Shown here in pieces: positions 50,502 to 60,422 of a stretch of 64,000 nt of DNA (positions are counted from its first letter, which is position 1; every line of letters starts with the position of its first letter). Where the stretch lies: positions 1-64,000 of the forward strand of contig DGWI01000033.1 of assembly GCA_002396085.1 (NCBI GenBank), in the 5' to 3' direction. The notes beneath the pieces are model-generated. The model did not search any database and was not told the origin of the DNA. It saw nothing but the letters and a program-made list of their open reading frames with translations. The DNA comes from Porphyromonadaceae bacterium UBA4262 (GTDB taxonomy: Bacteria > Bacteroidota > Bacteroidia > Bacteroidales > Muribaculaceae). The translations under genes were made by a program, and so were the position numbers.

Positions 50502-53500
50502 ATGGCACGAAAATTATTAATCCTGATGTTGCCACTTGCACTTGCAGCTCATGCACAGTGGCTGAATCGCGCGCCATCGCTCGATGGCTACGAACTCGTG
50601 TTCAGCGACGAGTTCAACGGAAACCAACTCGATGCCGACGTGTGGAACATCGAGGTCAACGGAAATGGTGGCGGCAACAACGAGTTGCAGTATTATCTGA
50701 CCAACAACGTGAAAGTTGCCGATGGCAGTCTGGTGCTCACCGCCCGCCGCGAGAACTATGCCGGAAAATCATTCACCTCAGGTCGCATCAACTCGATGGG
50801 TCATGCCGCCTTCAAGCATGGCATCGTGCAGGCTAGCATCAAGTTGCCCAAGACCGCCAATGGCTTGTGGCCAGCCTTCTGGCTCATGGGCAACGACATG
50901 AGCACCGGCACAGGATGGCCCTACTGTGGTGAGATCGATGTGCTGGAAGCCGGTGGCAGCCAGGGCATCCAAGCCGGCACACAGGAGCGCTACTTCATCA
51001 GTGCACTGCACTGGGGACCCTACATCGACGGGCAACACCCGATGTACTCGCGCGCCACAACCAATGACTACAGTATCCAGGATGAGGAATTCCACCTCTA
51101 CACCCTGGTGTGGGACGAGAACATGATATCGATGTATCTCGATGACCAGACGACGCCATACTTCGAGATGAACATCTCGGACAAGTCGCAACAGAACTCG
51201 GCCGGAAACTACTTCCACAAACGCTTCTTCCTCCTCTTCAATGTGGCTGTGGGCGGTAATATTCCCGCCATCTGGGACCCTGCAGGCATCACGGCACTCA
51301 ATGGTGGCGAGCGTTCGATGTATGTTGACTATGTGCGAGTCTACCAGAAGCCCGACGAGAAGGACTATATCACCCCTAACGGCGAGGAGGGCGGCACCGA
51401 GGTTGTCATCACCGAGGATGTCACTACCCAACTGGGAAAATATGGCAGCCTGTCGCTTGACGAGAACGGTAACTCGACCTTTGACTTTGCCAACTCGACC
51501 GACTATGTGATAATCGGTGCCAGCAGCGGCGTGATGGATCAGATGGGCGACCGCATACGCGCCGACTACAGCGTGGACGATGTGGATAACTTCCTCTACA
51601 TCTGGGAGCAGACCTACGACAGCCGTCCCACCGAGGGTGTCAACTCGTTTGGCCTCAACGAACCGTGGAACAGTTTTGTTGTCAAGTCGGTCGGATGGTC
51701 AGGACTGGGCTATGCCTCTACCGGCAGCAGCAAGGCCGGCAAGGACATGTCGATGCTCGATGAGGATGGCTATATCCTGCACTTTGCCATGCGTGGCACC
51801 GACCAACTGATGCACACGGGTCATGCCGTCTATGTGGGCGCGGCATCGTTTACCATCGGTGCGGCGCCATTCCACGATGGCAACAAGGTGCTGCCCGTGC
51901 TGGGCGACTTCAAGCGCGACGGCCGCTGGTGCTCGTTCGACATTCCTGTGAGTGTGCTCAAGAGCCTGGGTGCCCCACTCTATCCCAACATGAGTGCAGT
52001 CAAGGACAATGTGCTCTACTTCTTGAGCGGCGGCAATGCCGGTGCAGGACTAGAGTTTGACAATGTATTCTTCTACAAGAATCCCAATGTCGACACCACC
52101 CTGCCCACGACCGACGAGACCACAGTCATCGGCAAGTATGCCACCCCGTCGCTTGACGATAACGGCAACTCGACCTTCGACTTTGCCGATGCCTACGATT
52201 ATGTCGTGATTGGAGCCAGCAGTGGCGTCATGGATCAGATGGGTCGTGACAACATCCTAGCCGACTATAGTGTCGACGACACAGACAACTTCCTCTACAT
52301 CTGGGAAGACACCTACGATGCCGTGCCCACCGAGGGTATCAACTCATTCGGCCTTGTCGAACCCTGGAACAGTTTTGTTGTCAAGTCCAAGGGCTGGTCA
52401 GGACTGGGTTATGCATCGACCAATGCCAGTGGCACTGCCAAGGGCAAAGACCTCTCGATGCTTGACAACAGTTATTACCTGCACTTTGCCATGCGTGGCA
52501 CCGACCTGATTCGCCACACGAGCCACACTGTCGGTGTGGGTGCCTCACAGTTCGTCATTGGCAACACCACCAGTGGCCCTGTGATGCTGGGTGACTACAA
52601 GCGCGATGGCGATTGGTACAGTTTCGACATCCCATTCTCGGTCATCAGCGAGAGCAGCGGCAACCCCTTCCTCGTGGATGGCGGCAAGAAGAACTACCGT
52701 GGCAATGTGATCTCGTTCCTGAGTGGTGGTAATCCCGGGGCAGAGTTAGAGTTTGACAACATCTTCTTCTACAAGAAGCACAGCGATGCCGGCACGACAC
52801 CTGAATATGACCCGGTTTTGGGTCGCTACGGCTACAAGGCACTCGACGACAATGGCGAGCCTGTGTTTGATCTGAATGCCCACAGCGACTATGTGCTCAT
52901 CTCACTTGGGGAGCAAGAAGCACAACTCATCAAGGACAAGACACTGGCCGACTATCGTGTCGATGACCTCAACCACTTCCTGTATGTGTGGGAGAACACC
53001 TATAATCCCGCTACCCCGACGGGTGTCAACTCGTTTGGTCGCGATGAGGAATTTCCAGCACTGACAGTCGGCTCGATGGGCTGGTCGGGACTGGGCTTTG
53101 CCTCGACAGGCGGCGCAGGCAATGGCAAGGACCTGAGCATGCTTGATAACAGCTACAAGTTGCACATCGCCTTCAAGGGCAACGACGTGCAGCACGCCAC
53201 CCACTCGGTATGGGTCGGCAACGCCAAGTTCGCACTGGGTCTCACTCCGTTCAACGACAATGGCACCATTTACGGCTTGCTGGGCGACTTTTACCGTGAC
53301 GGCGAGTGGTACTGCTTTGACATCCCCTATGAGGAGATTGCAGCGCGTGCCAATCCCGTATTTGCCAACCCTGCCAACTTCATTGACAATGTTGTGTCGA
53401 TTCTCAGCGGCCCGACAACAGGTGTGGGGCTGAACTTCGATGCCATCTTCTTCTACCGCGACAAGGCCCAAGGGATTGTGGGCGATGTGACTGGTGACGG

Positions 53501-53657
53501 CAAGGTTGATATCGCCGATGTCAATGCGATCATCAACATCATGCTGGGCAAAACAGTTACAAGCGACGAGTTACTAGTCACAAGTGACCTGACCGGCGAT
53601 GGCAAGGTTGACATCGCCGATGTCAATGCTGTGATTAACATTATGCTAGGCAAATAA
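50502..53657 (+). CDS. GH16 laminarinase with three tandem unknown domains and double dockerin-like tail
   Basis: 1051 residues with a signal peptide (MARKLLILMLPLALAAHAQW). The GH16 domain (about 28-290) has YCGEIDVLEAGG with nucleophile E144, D146 and acid/base E149. Then come three copies of an about 230-residue unit, at about 307-520, 540-755 and 771-985. Each has LGKYGSLSLDENGNSTFDFA, NFLYIWEQTYDSRPTEGVNS, VGWSGLGYASTG and LHFAMRG landmarks and ends in FDNVFFYKN. One more copy is found in the protein at 60423-62000. The end holds two dockerin-like EF-hands (GDVTGDGKVDIADVNAIINI at about 994 and a second at about 1028). It would cut beta-1,3-glucan at the cell surface, with the tandem units as probable glucan-binding modules. 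Confidence 0.88.
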   Translation: MARKLLILMLPLALAAHAQWLNRAPSLDGYELVFSDEFNGNQLDADVWNIEVNGNGGGNNELQYYLTNNVKVADGSLVLTARRENYAGKSFTSGRINSMGHAAFKHGIVQASIKLPKTANGLWPAFWLMGNDMSTGTGWPYCGEIDVLEAGGSQGIQAGTQERYFISALHWGPYIDGQHPMYSRATTNDYSIQDEEFHLYTLVWDENMISMYLDDQTTPYFEMNISDKSQQNSAGNYFHKRFFLLFNVAVGGNIPAIWDPAGITALNGGERSMYVDYVRVYQKPDEKDYITPNGEEGGTEVVITEDVTTQLGKYGSLSLDENGNSTFDFANSTDYVIIGASSGVMDQMGDRIRADYSVDDVDNFLYIWEQTYDSRPTEGVNSFGLNEPWNSFVVKSVGWSGLGYASTGSSKAGKDMSMLDEDGYILHFAMRGTDQLMHTGHAVYVGAASFTIGAAPFHDGNKVLPVLGDFKRDGRWCSFDIPVSVLKSLGAPLYPNMSAVKDNVLYFLSGGNAGAGLEFDNVFFYKNPNVDTTLPTTDETTVIGKYATPSLDDNGNSTFDFADAYDYVVIGASSGVMDQMGRDNILADYSVDDTDNFLYIWEDTYDAVPTEGINSFGLVEPWNSFVVKSKGWSGLGYASTNASGTAKGKDLSMLDNSYYLHFAMRGTDLIRHTSHTVGVGASQFVIGNTTSGPVMLGDYKRDGDWYSFDIPFSVISESSGNPFLVDGGKKNYRGNVISFLSGGNPGAELEFDNIFFYKKHSDAGTTPEYDPVLGRYGYKALDDNGEPVFDLNAHSDYVLISLGEQEAQLIKDKTLADYRVDDLNHFLYVWENTYNPATPTGVNSFGRDEEFPALTVGSMGWSGLGFASTGGAGNGKDLSMLDNSYKLHIAFKGNDVQHATHSVWVGNAKFALGLTPFNDNGTIYGLLGDFYRDGEWYCFDIPYEEIAARANPVFANPANFIDNVVSILSGPTTGVGLNFDAIFFYRDKAQGIVGDVTGDGKVDIADVNAIINIMLGKTVTSDELLVTSDLTGDGKVDIADVNAVINIMLGK

Positions 53658-53697
53658 TCACTATTCACTTTTCATAACCTCTTAAAAACAATTTGCA

Positions 53698-55182
53698 ATG
53701 AAACAGATTATGATTCTAGCAGCAGGTCTGCTCATGAGCGGCCTCGCTGCACAAGCACAGGAGAGCATTCCCGTGCCTGAAGTAAGCAACTATCAGACCA
53801 TCTACTCAGCCACCTTAGGCAACGCCGAGGGCTATGCCTTTGATTCGTGGGGCGGTGGTACCGGTGAACAAATCACCATCGGCGACAAGTATGCTTATCG
53901 CATCAGCAACTTCTCCTATTTTGGTTCAGGCTTTGCCACTATCGATGCCACTGCCATGGACTATCTGCACTTCGACATCTATCCGATGCAGGACATGAGT
54001 CTGACGATCGTGCCCATCACAGGCCGTCCCGAGAAAGGTATCCAGAAGGAACTTACCGGCAACGAGTGGAACTCGTTTGACCTGTCGGTGACCGACTATG
54101 TTGCCAAGGGTGCAAACATGGCCAACATGTATCAGATTAAGTATGTGAGCCGCATTGTCAACGAGGGCGCATCTGGCCAGGTCGACGGCTTTGCCAACGG
54201 CAATGGTTCCGATTCGTTCATCGTGGGCAACGTCTACCTCTACAAGGAGCAAGTGGCCTATGAGGACAACGAGGCTCCTGTGCTGGTCACGGCAGAGGTG
54301 GGCACAGTGACTGCCACTAGTGCCACGCTGACGCTCAAGGCTACCGACAACTTGAGCCCCAACATCTACTTCACTGTCACCGACAACGCCACAGGCAAGG
54401 AGTACCACAAGACGGCCGCTTCGGGTGCCGAGGCTGTACTCGACCTGACAGGTCTGGCCGCCGGCACGACCTATAACATGAATGTTGTTGCTGCCGACGA
54501 GAAGGGAAATGCTTCGGAGGCTCAGGTCGTCGAGTTCACAACTGTTGCTATCCCCGCTGTGCCGGCTCTTGCTGCCGGTGACAAACTGGTTCTGTTCTCG
54601 GCTCACACCGACAATGCACCAGGCTACTTCTTCGACTCATGGGGCGGAGGCACAGGTAATGATATCGAGATTGAAGGCGAGATGGCATACGCCATCAGCA
54701 ACTTCATGTGGTTCGGCTCGCAGTTCAACGATGTGAATGCTACTCCCTACGATCAGTTGCACCTTGACATCTATCCATTGCAGGATATGACCCTGGCCAT
54801 CGTGCCCATCACCCGTGGTGCAGCCGAGAAGGGCATCCAAGTCAGCCTCACCGGTGGCGAGTGGAATGCCATTGAATTGCTCGTTCAGGACTATCTGGAC
54901 CGTGGTGCCAACATGTTGCAGATGTGGCAAATCAAGTATGTGAGCAAGGTGGTGAACCAGGGTGCACCCGGCGCAGTCGACGGATTTGAGAACGGCAACG
55001 GTACCGAGACCTTCATCGTGGGCAATGTATACCTGGTGACTCCTAGCGAGAGCACAGGCATTGACACTATCCAAGCCGAGGTTAACGCCAACCAGCCGAT
55101 GTACAATGTGCTGGGTCAGCGCGTGAACGAGAACTACAAGGGCATCGTCATCCAAAACGGACATAAGTATATCATCAAGTAG
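53698..55182 (+). CDS. Secreted glycan-binding protein with two paralogous domains around an Fn3-like unit
   Basis: 494 residues with a signal peptide (MKQIMILAAGLLMSGLAAQA). Two related domains at about 34-190 and 300-455 share YxFDSWGGGTG, ISNFxWFGSxF, LHFDIYPMQDMxLxIVPIT, and IKYVSxxVNxGA..GxVDGF. They are separated by a fibronectin III-like module (about 198-285). The C-terminus (NVLGQRVNENYKGIVIQNGH) is T9SS-like. No catalytic residues are evident. Being third in the operon after GH128 and GH16, it is probably a surface glucan-binding protein. A strong terminator follows. Confidence 0.72.
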   Translation: MKQIMILAAGLLMSGLAAQAQESIPVPEVSNYQTIYSATLGNAEGYAFDSWGGGTGEQITIGDKYAYRISNFSYFGSGFATIDATAMDYLHFDIYPMQDMSLTIVPITGRPEKGIQKELTGNEWNSFDLSVTDYVAKGANMANMYQIKYVSRIVNEGASGQVDGFANGNGSDSFIVGNVYLYKEQVAYEDNEAPVLVTAEVGTVTATSATLTLKATDNLSPNIYFTVTDNATGKEYHKTAASGAEAVLDLTGLAAGTTYNMNVVAADEKGNASEAQVVEFTTVAIPAVPALAAGDKLVLFSAHTDNAPGYFFDSWGGGTGNDIEIEGEMAYAISNFMWFGSQFNDVNATPYDQLHLDIYPLQDMTLAIVPITRGAAEKGIQVSLTGGEWNAIELLVQDYLDRGANMLQMWQIKYVSKVVNQGAPGAVDGFENGNGTETFIVGNVYLVTPSESTGIDTIQAEVNANQPMYNVLGQRVNENYKGIVIQNGHKYIIK

Positions 55183-55212
55183 TATTTTCAACAACTCTAA
55201 GTCTATTATTCC

Positions 55213-55246
55213 AGATGGGGCAGTGCTCTGCCCTGCCCCATCTTTT
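55213..55246 (+). terminator. Terminator ending the upper glucan operon
   Basis: AGATGGGGCAG (55213-55223), 9-base loop, CTGCCCCATCT (55233-55243), then TTT. It separates GH128-GH16-binding protein from the SusC unit. Confidence 0.8.
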
Positions 55247-55342
55247 AAACACTGAGATTATTCTTAGTTGCAGTTCCACTACCAATCCACCTACCAAAAC
55301 CCTTAGAAATACTAAATACGACATCACTTTTGTTGCAATTTA

Positions 55343-55374
55343 TTTGCATCAATAGACATCTTCTTTTAAATTTG
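55343..55374 (+). promoter_or_regulatory. Promoter for the SusC/SusD operon
   Basis: TTTG (55343-55346), 20 bases, TAAATTTG (55367-55374), 40 bases before the SusC ATG. Excellent consensus match. Confidence 0.7.
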
Positions 55375-55414
55375 CGCAACATTAGGCGAAAACATAACAA
55401 ATAATTACGATATA

Positions 55415-58400
55415 ATGAAGTTTAAGTTTACTCTACTTCTGATGCTGTTGCTCCCCCTGCTGATGCATGGCCAGGGCATCACCATTCAGGGCACGGTCAT
55501 CGACGACAGTGATGGTACGCCCATGCCAGGCGTGACAGTCAGCGTCGAAGGGACCAGCAAGACCACTGCCACCGACTTTGACGGGCAGTATGTGATTAAC
55601 GCCGATGGTGCCGGCACACTGGTGTTCACCTTCGTGGGAATGACACCCGAGCGCCGCCAGTTCACCGGTTCGGCTACCATCAATGTGCGCATGAGCGAGG
55701 ACGCACGTGTGCTCAACGAGGTTGTTGTTGTGGGTTATGGCACCATGCGCAAGAGCGATCTCACCGGCTCTGTGTCATCGATCAGTGCCGACAAACTCAA
55801 GAAGACCCCTGCCGCCAACCTTGACCAGGCACTGCAAGGCCGTGCCGCCGGTGTGACGGTCAACGCCAACTCGGGGCAGCCAGGTGCAGGTGCACAGGTG
55901 CGCATCCGCGGTATCGGCACCATCAACAACAGTGACCCGGTCTATGTGGTCGACGGTGTGATCTGCGATGACATCAACTTCCTGAGCCCGTCGGACATCG
56001 CCAGTACTGAGATCCTGAAGGACGCTTCGGCTACCGCCATCTACGGCAGCCGTGGCGCTAATGGCGTGGTGCTGGTCACCACCAAGAAGGGCGAGCAAGG
56101 CCAGAGCCGCATCTCACTCGATGTCTATGCCGGCATCCAGCAGCGTTGGCGCAAACTCGACCTCATGAACAAGGAAGACTTTGTCAACACCTACCTCGAC
56201 CTCAACGCCAATGCCGCCCAGCGCCGCATCTACGACGAGCAGGGCTTCAACGAGTGGCTACGCCGCTACAAGATGGGCACCGACGCGCACTATGCCGCGC
56301 CGCTGACCGAGAAGTATCCCGACGGACTGGACTATAGCCTCATCGACACCGACTGGCAGGACGAGGTATTCCAGGATGCGTGGATCCAGAGTTACCATCT
56401 GGGCATTGATGGTGGTACCGACAAGGCCAACTACTCGTTCAGTGCCAGTTGGTTCGATCAGGACGGTATCATCAAGCAGAGCAACTTCAAGCGCTTGACC
56501 CTGAGGGCCAACACCTCGTTCCAGGTCAAGAAATGGTTCAAGATTGGCGAGAACCTGAGTTATGTCTACTCATGGGGACGCAACACAAGTGCCGATGCCG
56601 CCAACCTGGATGCCAACCTGCTGTCACAGGCCATCGCCATGGCTCCTTGGGATCCTACCCGTTACCCCGAAGGCTCGGTCAACGCCAAGGGCGAAGACAT
56701 GAGTGGCAAGATTGCTGCACCCAGCAACTTCAAGAACGTGTACAGCCCCATCAGTTCGATGGAGTACCATCACCCGCGCGATGTCTACAGCCGCTGGATT
56801 GGCGACCTCTACATCGAGATAACACCCCTCGAGTGCCTGACCTATCGTGCCGACGTCAGTTACAATCATGTCGACTATAACCACCGCTCGTTCCTCGACA
56901 AGTATGAGGTCTCGGCCTATGACCAAGCCGACAAGAACTATCTGGAGCGTTCAATGCGCCACTGGACCAGTGTCGTGTGGGAAAACACCTTGACGTTCAA
57001 GAAACAACTCACCGATGATCACTACCTCAATGTGATGGTGGGTCACACTGGCGAGGAATATAACAGTTACAGCATCAGCGGCTCGGGCAACAGCATCCTC
57101 ATCCCCGACCCGCGCAACTGGTACATCAGCCAGACCACCGAAACCAACCCTGCCGGTGATGGTGTGGACCGCACCCGCCGCACGTCGTTGCTCGGTCGAC
57201 TGCACTACACACTCAAAGACCGCTACATGGCCACGCTCAACTTCCGTGCCGACGGCAGCAACAAGTATCCCGAGAACATGTGGGGCTACTTCCCCTCACT
57301 GGCTCTGGCCTGGCGACTGAGCGAGGAGCCCTGGCTCAAGCGTTACAACAACCTGGACAACCTCAAGTTGCGTGCCGGCTGGGGACGCATCGGCAACGAC
57401 AAAATTGTCAACAATGCCTTCACCACCACGATGTTCAATAGTGGACCTACGTTTATCACCTATCCTCTGGGCGAAAACGGCGACACCCCGGGTGCCACCA
57501 TCCTGACATACGCCAACAACGGCGGTTGGTGGGAGAAAACCGAGACCTGGAACGTGGGTCTGGACTTCTCGTTCTGGCGCGGACGATTGAATGGTACCAT
57601 CGAGGGCTTCATGCGCGACACACGCGACATGGTTGTCTACAAGAAGATGGATGCCCAGATGGGACAGCGCTACGACGCGCTCATCAACGCCGCCACCGTG
57701 CGCAACACGGGTCTGGAACTCACGCTGGGACACCAGAACACGGTAGGTGACTTCCACTATAACATCGAGGGCAACATGTCGATCATCAAGAACGAGTTGC
57801 GCCGTCTCAATGGTGGCGAGAAATTCTGGGTCGACGACATACGCCTGAGCGACGAGGGTATCGGATTGTTCACCTTCTGGGGCTATGACTACCAAGGCGT
57901 GTTCAAGACCGACGAGGGAGCCAACCAACACTGGTTTGGCTATGCACAAGATGGTGAAATCAATCCCTATCATGCTGGCGATGCCATCTATGCTGACCTT
58001 GACGGAGACGGCAAACTCACCGAATTGGGCGACCGCAAGGACATCGGCAACCCGTTCCCCTGGCTCACTTATGGTCTGAACCTGAGTTGTGACTGGCGCG
58101 GTCTGGATTTCTCGTTATTCTTCCAGGGCGTGGCAGGCAACGAGATCTACAACCGCATGCGCACCCGCACCGAGTATAACGGCACCAGCATGCAACTGAG
58201 CACAGCCATGGCCGACGTATGGACTGCATCTAAGGCCGAACAGGGCATCTATGGCACCATTCCCAACCCCAATGGCAACAGCTATAACTACACCGTCAGC
58301 AGCCGCTTTGTTGAGAAGGGCGACTACCTGCGCCTGAAGAACGTGCAGTTGGGCTACACCCTGCCCAACAACGTGGCGCACAAGATGGGCATGAGCAAGT

Positions 58401-58540
58401 GCCGCATCTATGTGAGCGCAAGCAACCTGCTGACCTTCACCAAATACAAAGGCTATGACCCCGAGGTGGCTGGCGGCGTTGACTATGGCAACTATCCCCA
58501 GGCCCGCACCTACATGATGGGTCTCAACCTCTCTTTCTAG
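55415..58540 (+). CDS. SusC-family TonB-dependent glucan transporter
   Basis: 1041 residues. It has a signal peptide, then a CarboxypepD-regulatory-like domain (TIQGTVIDDSDGTPMPGVTV, about 25-100) and the SusC plug hallmark (NEVVVVGYGTMRKSDLTGSV, LDQALQGRAAGVTVNANSGQ, RIRGIGTINNSDPVYVVDGV, ATAIYGSRGANGVVLVTTKK). A 22-strand-type barrel ends in ARTYMMGLNLSF. It imports oligosaccharides across the outer membrane using TonB energy, with SusD as lid. It is the first gene of the lower glucan operon. Neighbouring GH16, GH128 and GH3 genes point to beta-1,3-glucan oligomers as cargo. Confidence 0.96.
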   Translation: MKFKFTLLLMLLLPLLMHGQGITIQGTVIDDSDGTPMPGVTVSVEGTSKTTATDFDGQYVINADGAGTLVFTFVGMTPERRQFTGSATINVRMSEDARVLNEVVVVGYGTMRKSDLTGSVSSISADKLKKTPAANLDQALQGRAAGVTVNANSGQPGAGAQVRIRGIGTINNSDPVYVVDGVICDDINFLSPSDIASTEILKDASATAIYGSRGANGVVLVTTKKGEQGQSRISLDVYAGIQQRWRKLDLMNKEDFVNTYLDLNANAAQRRIYDEQGFNEWLRRYKMGTDAHYAAPLTEKYPDGLDYSLIDTDWQDEVFQDAWIQSYHLGIDGGTDKANYSFSASWFDQDGIIKQSNFKRLTLRANTSFQVKKWFKIGENLSYVYSWGRNTSADAANLDANLLSQAIAMAPWDPTRYPEGSVNAKGEDMSGKIAAPSNFKNVYSPISSMEYHHPRDVYSRWIGDLYIEITPLECLTYRADVSYNHVDYNHRSFLDKYEVSAYDQADKNYLERSMRHWTSVVWENTLTFKKQLTDDHYLNVMVGHTGEEYNSYSISGSGNSILIPDPRNWYISQTTETNPAGDGVDRTRRTSLLGRLHYTLKDRYMATLNFRADGSNKYPENMWGYFPSLALAWRLSEEPWLKRYNNLDNLKLRAGWGRIGNDKIVNNAFTTTMFNSGPTFITYPLGENGDTPGATILTYANNGGWWEKTETWNVGLDFSFWRGRLNGTIEGFMRDTRDMVVYKKMDAQMGQRYDALINAATVRNTGLELTLGHQNTVGDFHYNIEGNMSIIKNELRRLNGGEKFWVDDIRLSDEGIGLFTFWGYDYQGVFKTDEGANQHWFGYAQDGEINPYHAGDAIYADLDGDGKLTELGDRKDIGNPFPWLTYGLNLSCDWRGLDFSLFFQGVAGNEIYNRMRTRTEYNGTSMQLSTAMADVWTASKAEQGIYGTIPNPNGNSYNYTVSSRFVEKGDYLRLKNVQLGYTLPNNVAHKMGMSKCRIYVSASNLLTFTKYKGYDPEVAGGVDYGNYPQARTYMMGLNLSF

Positions 58541-58581
58541 CACCCCCTGTTCCCAAATATTCCAGTAAACAAAAGAAGACA

Positions 58582-60201
58582 ATGAAGATATCAAGATATA
58601 CAATAGCAATGGTGCTGGCTGCAACCATGCTCACCTCGTGCAACGACTGGCTGGCCGAGGACACGCCAGGCACCAACAAGCGCGGTGACTACTTCGTGAG
58701 CACCGAGACAGCCATCGAGGTGGTCAATGCCGCCTATACGCCCCTGATGTGGGAGTATGGCACCAAGTCGACCTTCTACAGCGAGTGGTTCATTGGCGAC
58801 ATCGTCAGCGACGATGCTCTCAAGGGCGGTGGCTCGCTCAGCGACATGGCCGATGCCTACGACATGGAGAATTTCAAGACCAACACCGACAACTCGCTAC
58901 TGCGAGGCTTCTATGAGGCTCAGTGGCAGGGCATCCAGCGCGCCAACCTCGCCATCGAGAGCATCGAGCCACTGGAGGTGGGCATGGATGCCAACTTCAC
59001 CGAGGCAATGAAGGCCCGCCTGCTGGCCGAGGCCCGATTCCTGCGTGCCTACTATTACTTCCGCCTGGTGCGTGTGTTTGGTGGCATGCCGCTCAACGAT
59101 CGTGTGGTGGACAGTTCAAGCAAGATTAACCACGAACGTGCGTCGCAACTCGAGACCTACGACTTCATCATCAATGACCTGCTGGCTGCCCAGGAGGCAC
59201 TGCCCCTGAAGAGCCGCTATGCAGCCACCGACATGGGACGCATCACGCAGGGCACTGCCCAAGCCATGCTGCTCAAGGCCTATCTGTACAAAGCCGGTTT
59301 CCAGAAGCAGCAGGGCGAGAACCCCAGCGAGAGCTATGCCCAGGCAGCCAAGTGGGGTGAAGAGGTGGTCAAGAGCAACCAGTACTCGCTGTGTCCCGTC
59401 TACTTCGACAACTTCACCCTGGCTGGCGAGAACGGGCCTGAGTCGGTGTTCGAGATCCAGTACATCGAGGACCCGCGCAGCGACTATGGCGAGGGCGAGG
59501 GCTTCAGCCGCGGCACCTTCACGCTGATCATGCAACGCACCCGCTCAACCCACTGGGGCGAGTCGGGCTGGGGATTCAATCACCCCACGCAGAACCTCTA
59601 TGACGAGTATGAGCCGGGCGACCTGCGTCGCGATGCCACCATCCTCGACTTCACCGACTACATGACCACGCCGGCCGAGGAAATCTACCTGGGCAACCAC
59701 TACCTCAACCTGAAGAATGCCCAGATGACCGACAACAACGGCCAGCCCTATCACCTGACCCACCACTCGCGTGGGCCGTTGAACTACCGCTTGATTCGCT
59801 ACAGCGACGTGCTGCTCATGCTGGCCGAGGCCTACTGTGAACAGGGCAATGTGGCCAAGGCCAAGCCGCTGCTCAACCAGGTGCGTGACCGCGTGGGCCT
59901 CACGCCGTTCCCCTACACCGCCACCATCCAGGGCCGTGAAGTGACCTACAGCGAGAACCAGGACGACCTGCGTGCCGCCATTCGCCATGAGCGTCGCGTC
60001 GAGTTGGCTATGGAGGGACACCGCTGGTTCGACCTGTTGCGTTGGGGCATCGCCGCCGAGACCATGGCAGCCTACATTGCCACCGAGACTCCCGAGGCCC
60101 GTGCCGAGTATGCCGCGTTTGTTCCCGGCAAGCACGAGTTGATGCCCATCCCCTCGCAGCAAATCGACCTGGGTGCCGGTCCCCAGAACCCTGGATACTA
60201 G
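58582..60201 (+). CDS. SusD-family surface glucan-binding lipoprotein
   Basis: 539 residues with a lipoprotein signal peptide (AATMLTSCNDWLAEDTPGTN); acidic residues after the Cys fit surface export. SusD/RagB features are the N-terminal helix with TETAIEVVNAAYTPLMWEYG, TPR-like helices (ARFLRAYYYFRLVRVFGGMP), and the C-terminal HERRVELAMEGHRWFDLLRW. It binds the glycan and caps the SusC barrel. It starts 41 bases after SusC and is followed by an ACGAG-word tract. Confidence 0.95.
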   Translation: MKISRYTIAMVLAATMLTSCNDWLAEDTPGTNKRGDYFVSTETAIEVVNAAYTPLMWEYGTKSTFYSEWFIGDIVSDDALKGGGSLSDMADAYDMENFKTNTDNSLLRGFYEAQWQGIQRANLAIESIEPLEVGMDANFTEAMKARLLAEARFLRAYYYFRLVRVFGGMPLNDRVVDSSSKINHERASQLETYDFIINDLLAAQEALPLKSRYAATDMGRITQGTAQAMLLKAYLYKAGFQKQQGENPSESYAQAAKWGEEVVKSNQYSLCPVYFDNFTLAGENGPESVFEIQYIEDPRSDYGEGEGFSRGTFTLIMQRTRSTHWGESGWGFNHPTQNLYDEYEPGDLRRDATILDFTDYMTTPAEEIYLGNHYLNLKNAQMTDNNGQPYHLTHHSRGPLNYRLIRYSDVLLMLAEAYCEQGNVAKAKPLLNQVRDRVGLTPFPYTATIQGREVTYSENQDDLRAAIRHERRVELAMEGHRWFDLLRWGIAAETMAAYIATETPEARAEYAAFVPGKHELMPIPSQQIDLGAGPQNPGY

Positions 60202-60202
60202 A

Positions 60203-60318
60203 CGAGTTACAAGCTACGAGTGACGAGTTACAAGTTACGGGCTACGAGTGACGAGCTACGAGTTACAAGCTACGAGCTACGAGTTACGGGCTACGAGTTA
60301 CGAGCTACGAGTAAACGA
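60203..60318. repeat. ACGAGTTACAAGCT word tract
   Basis: About a dozen degenerate ACGAGTTAC or ACGAGCTAC words run for 116 bases after the SusD stop codon. It is the longest single-word tract of the window. An AATTCTTAATT stretch and the next gene follow. Confidence 0.75.
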
Positions 60319-60422
60319 GTAAACGAACTAACGAGTTCTACGTATTACCAGGGCGATCTAAATTGTTAATTATGAATTCTTAATTCACCTTTTATTTTTC
60401 ACTTTTAAAAACTTTTGTGATT

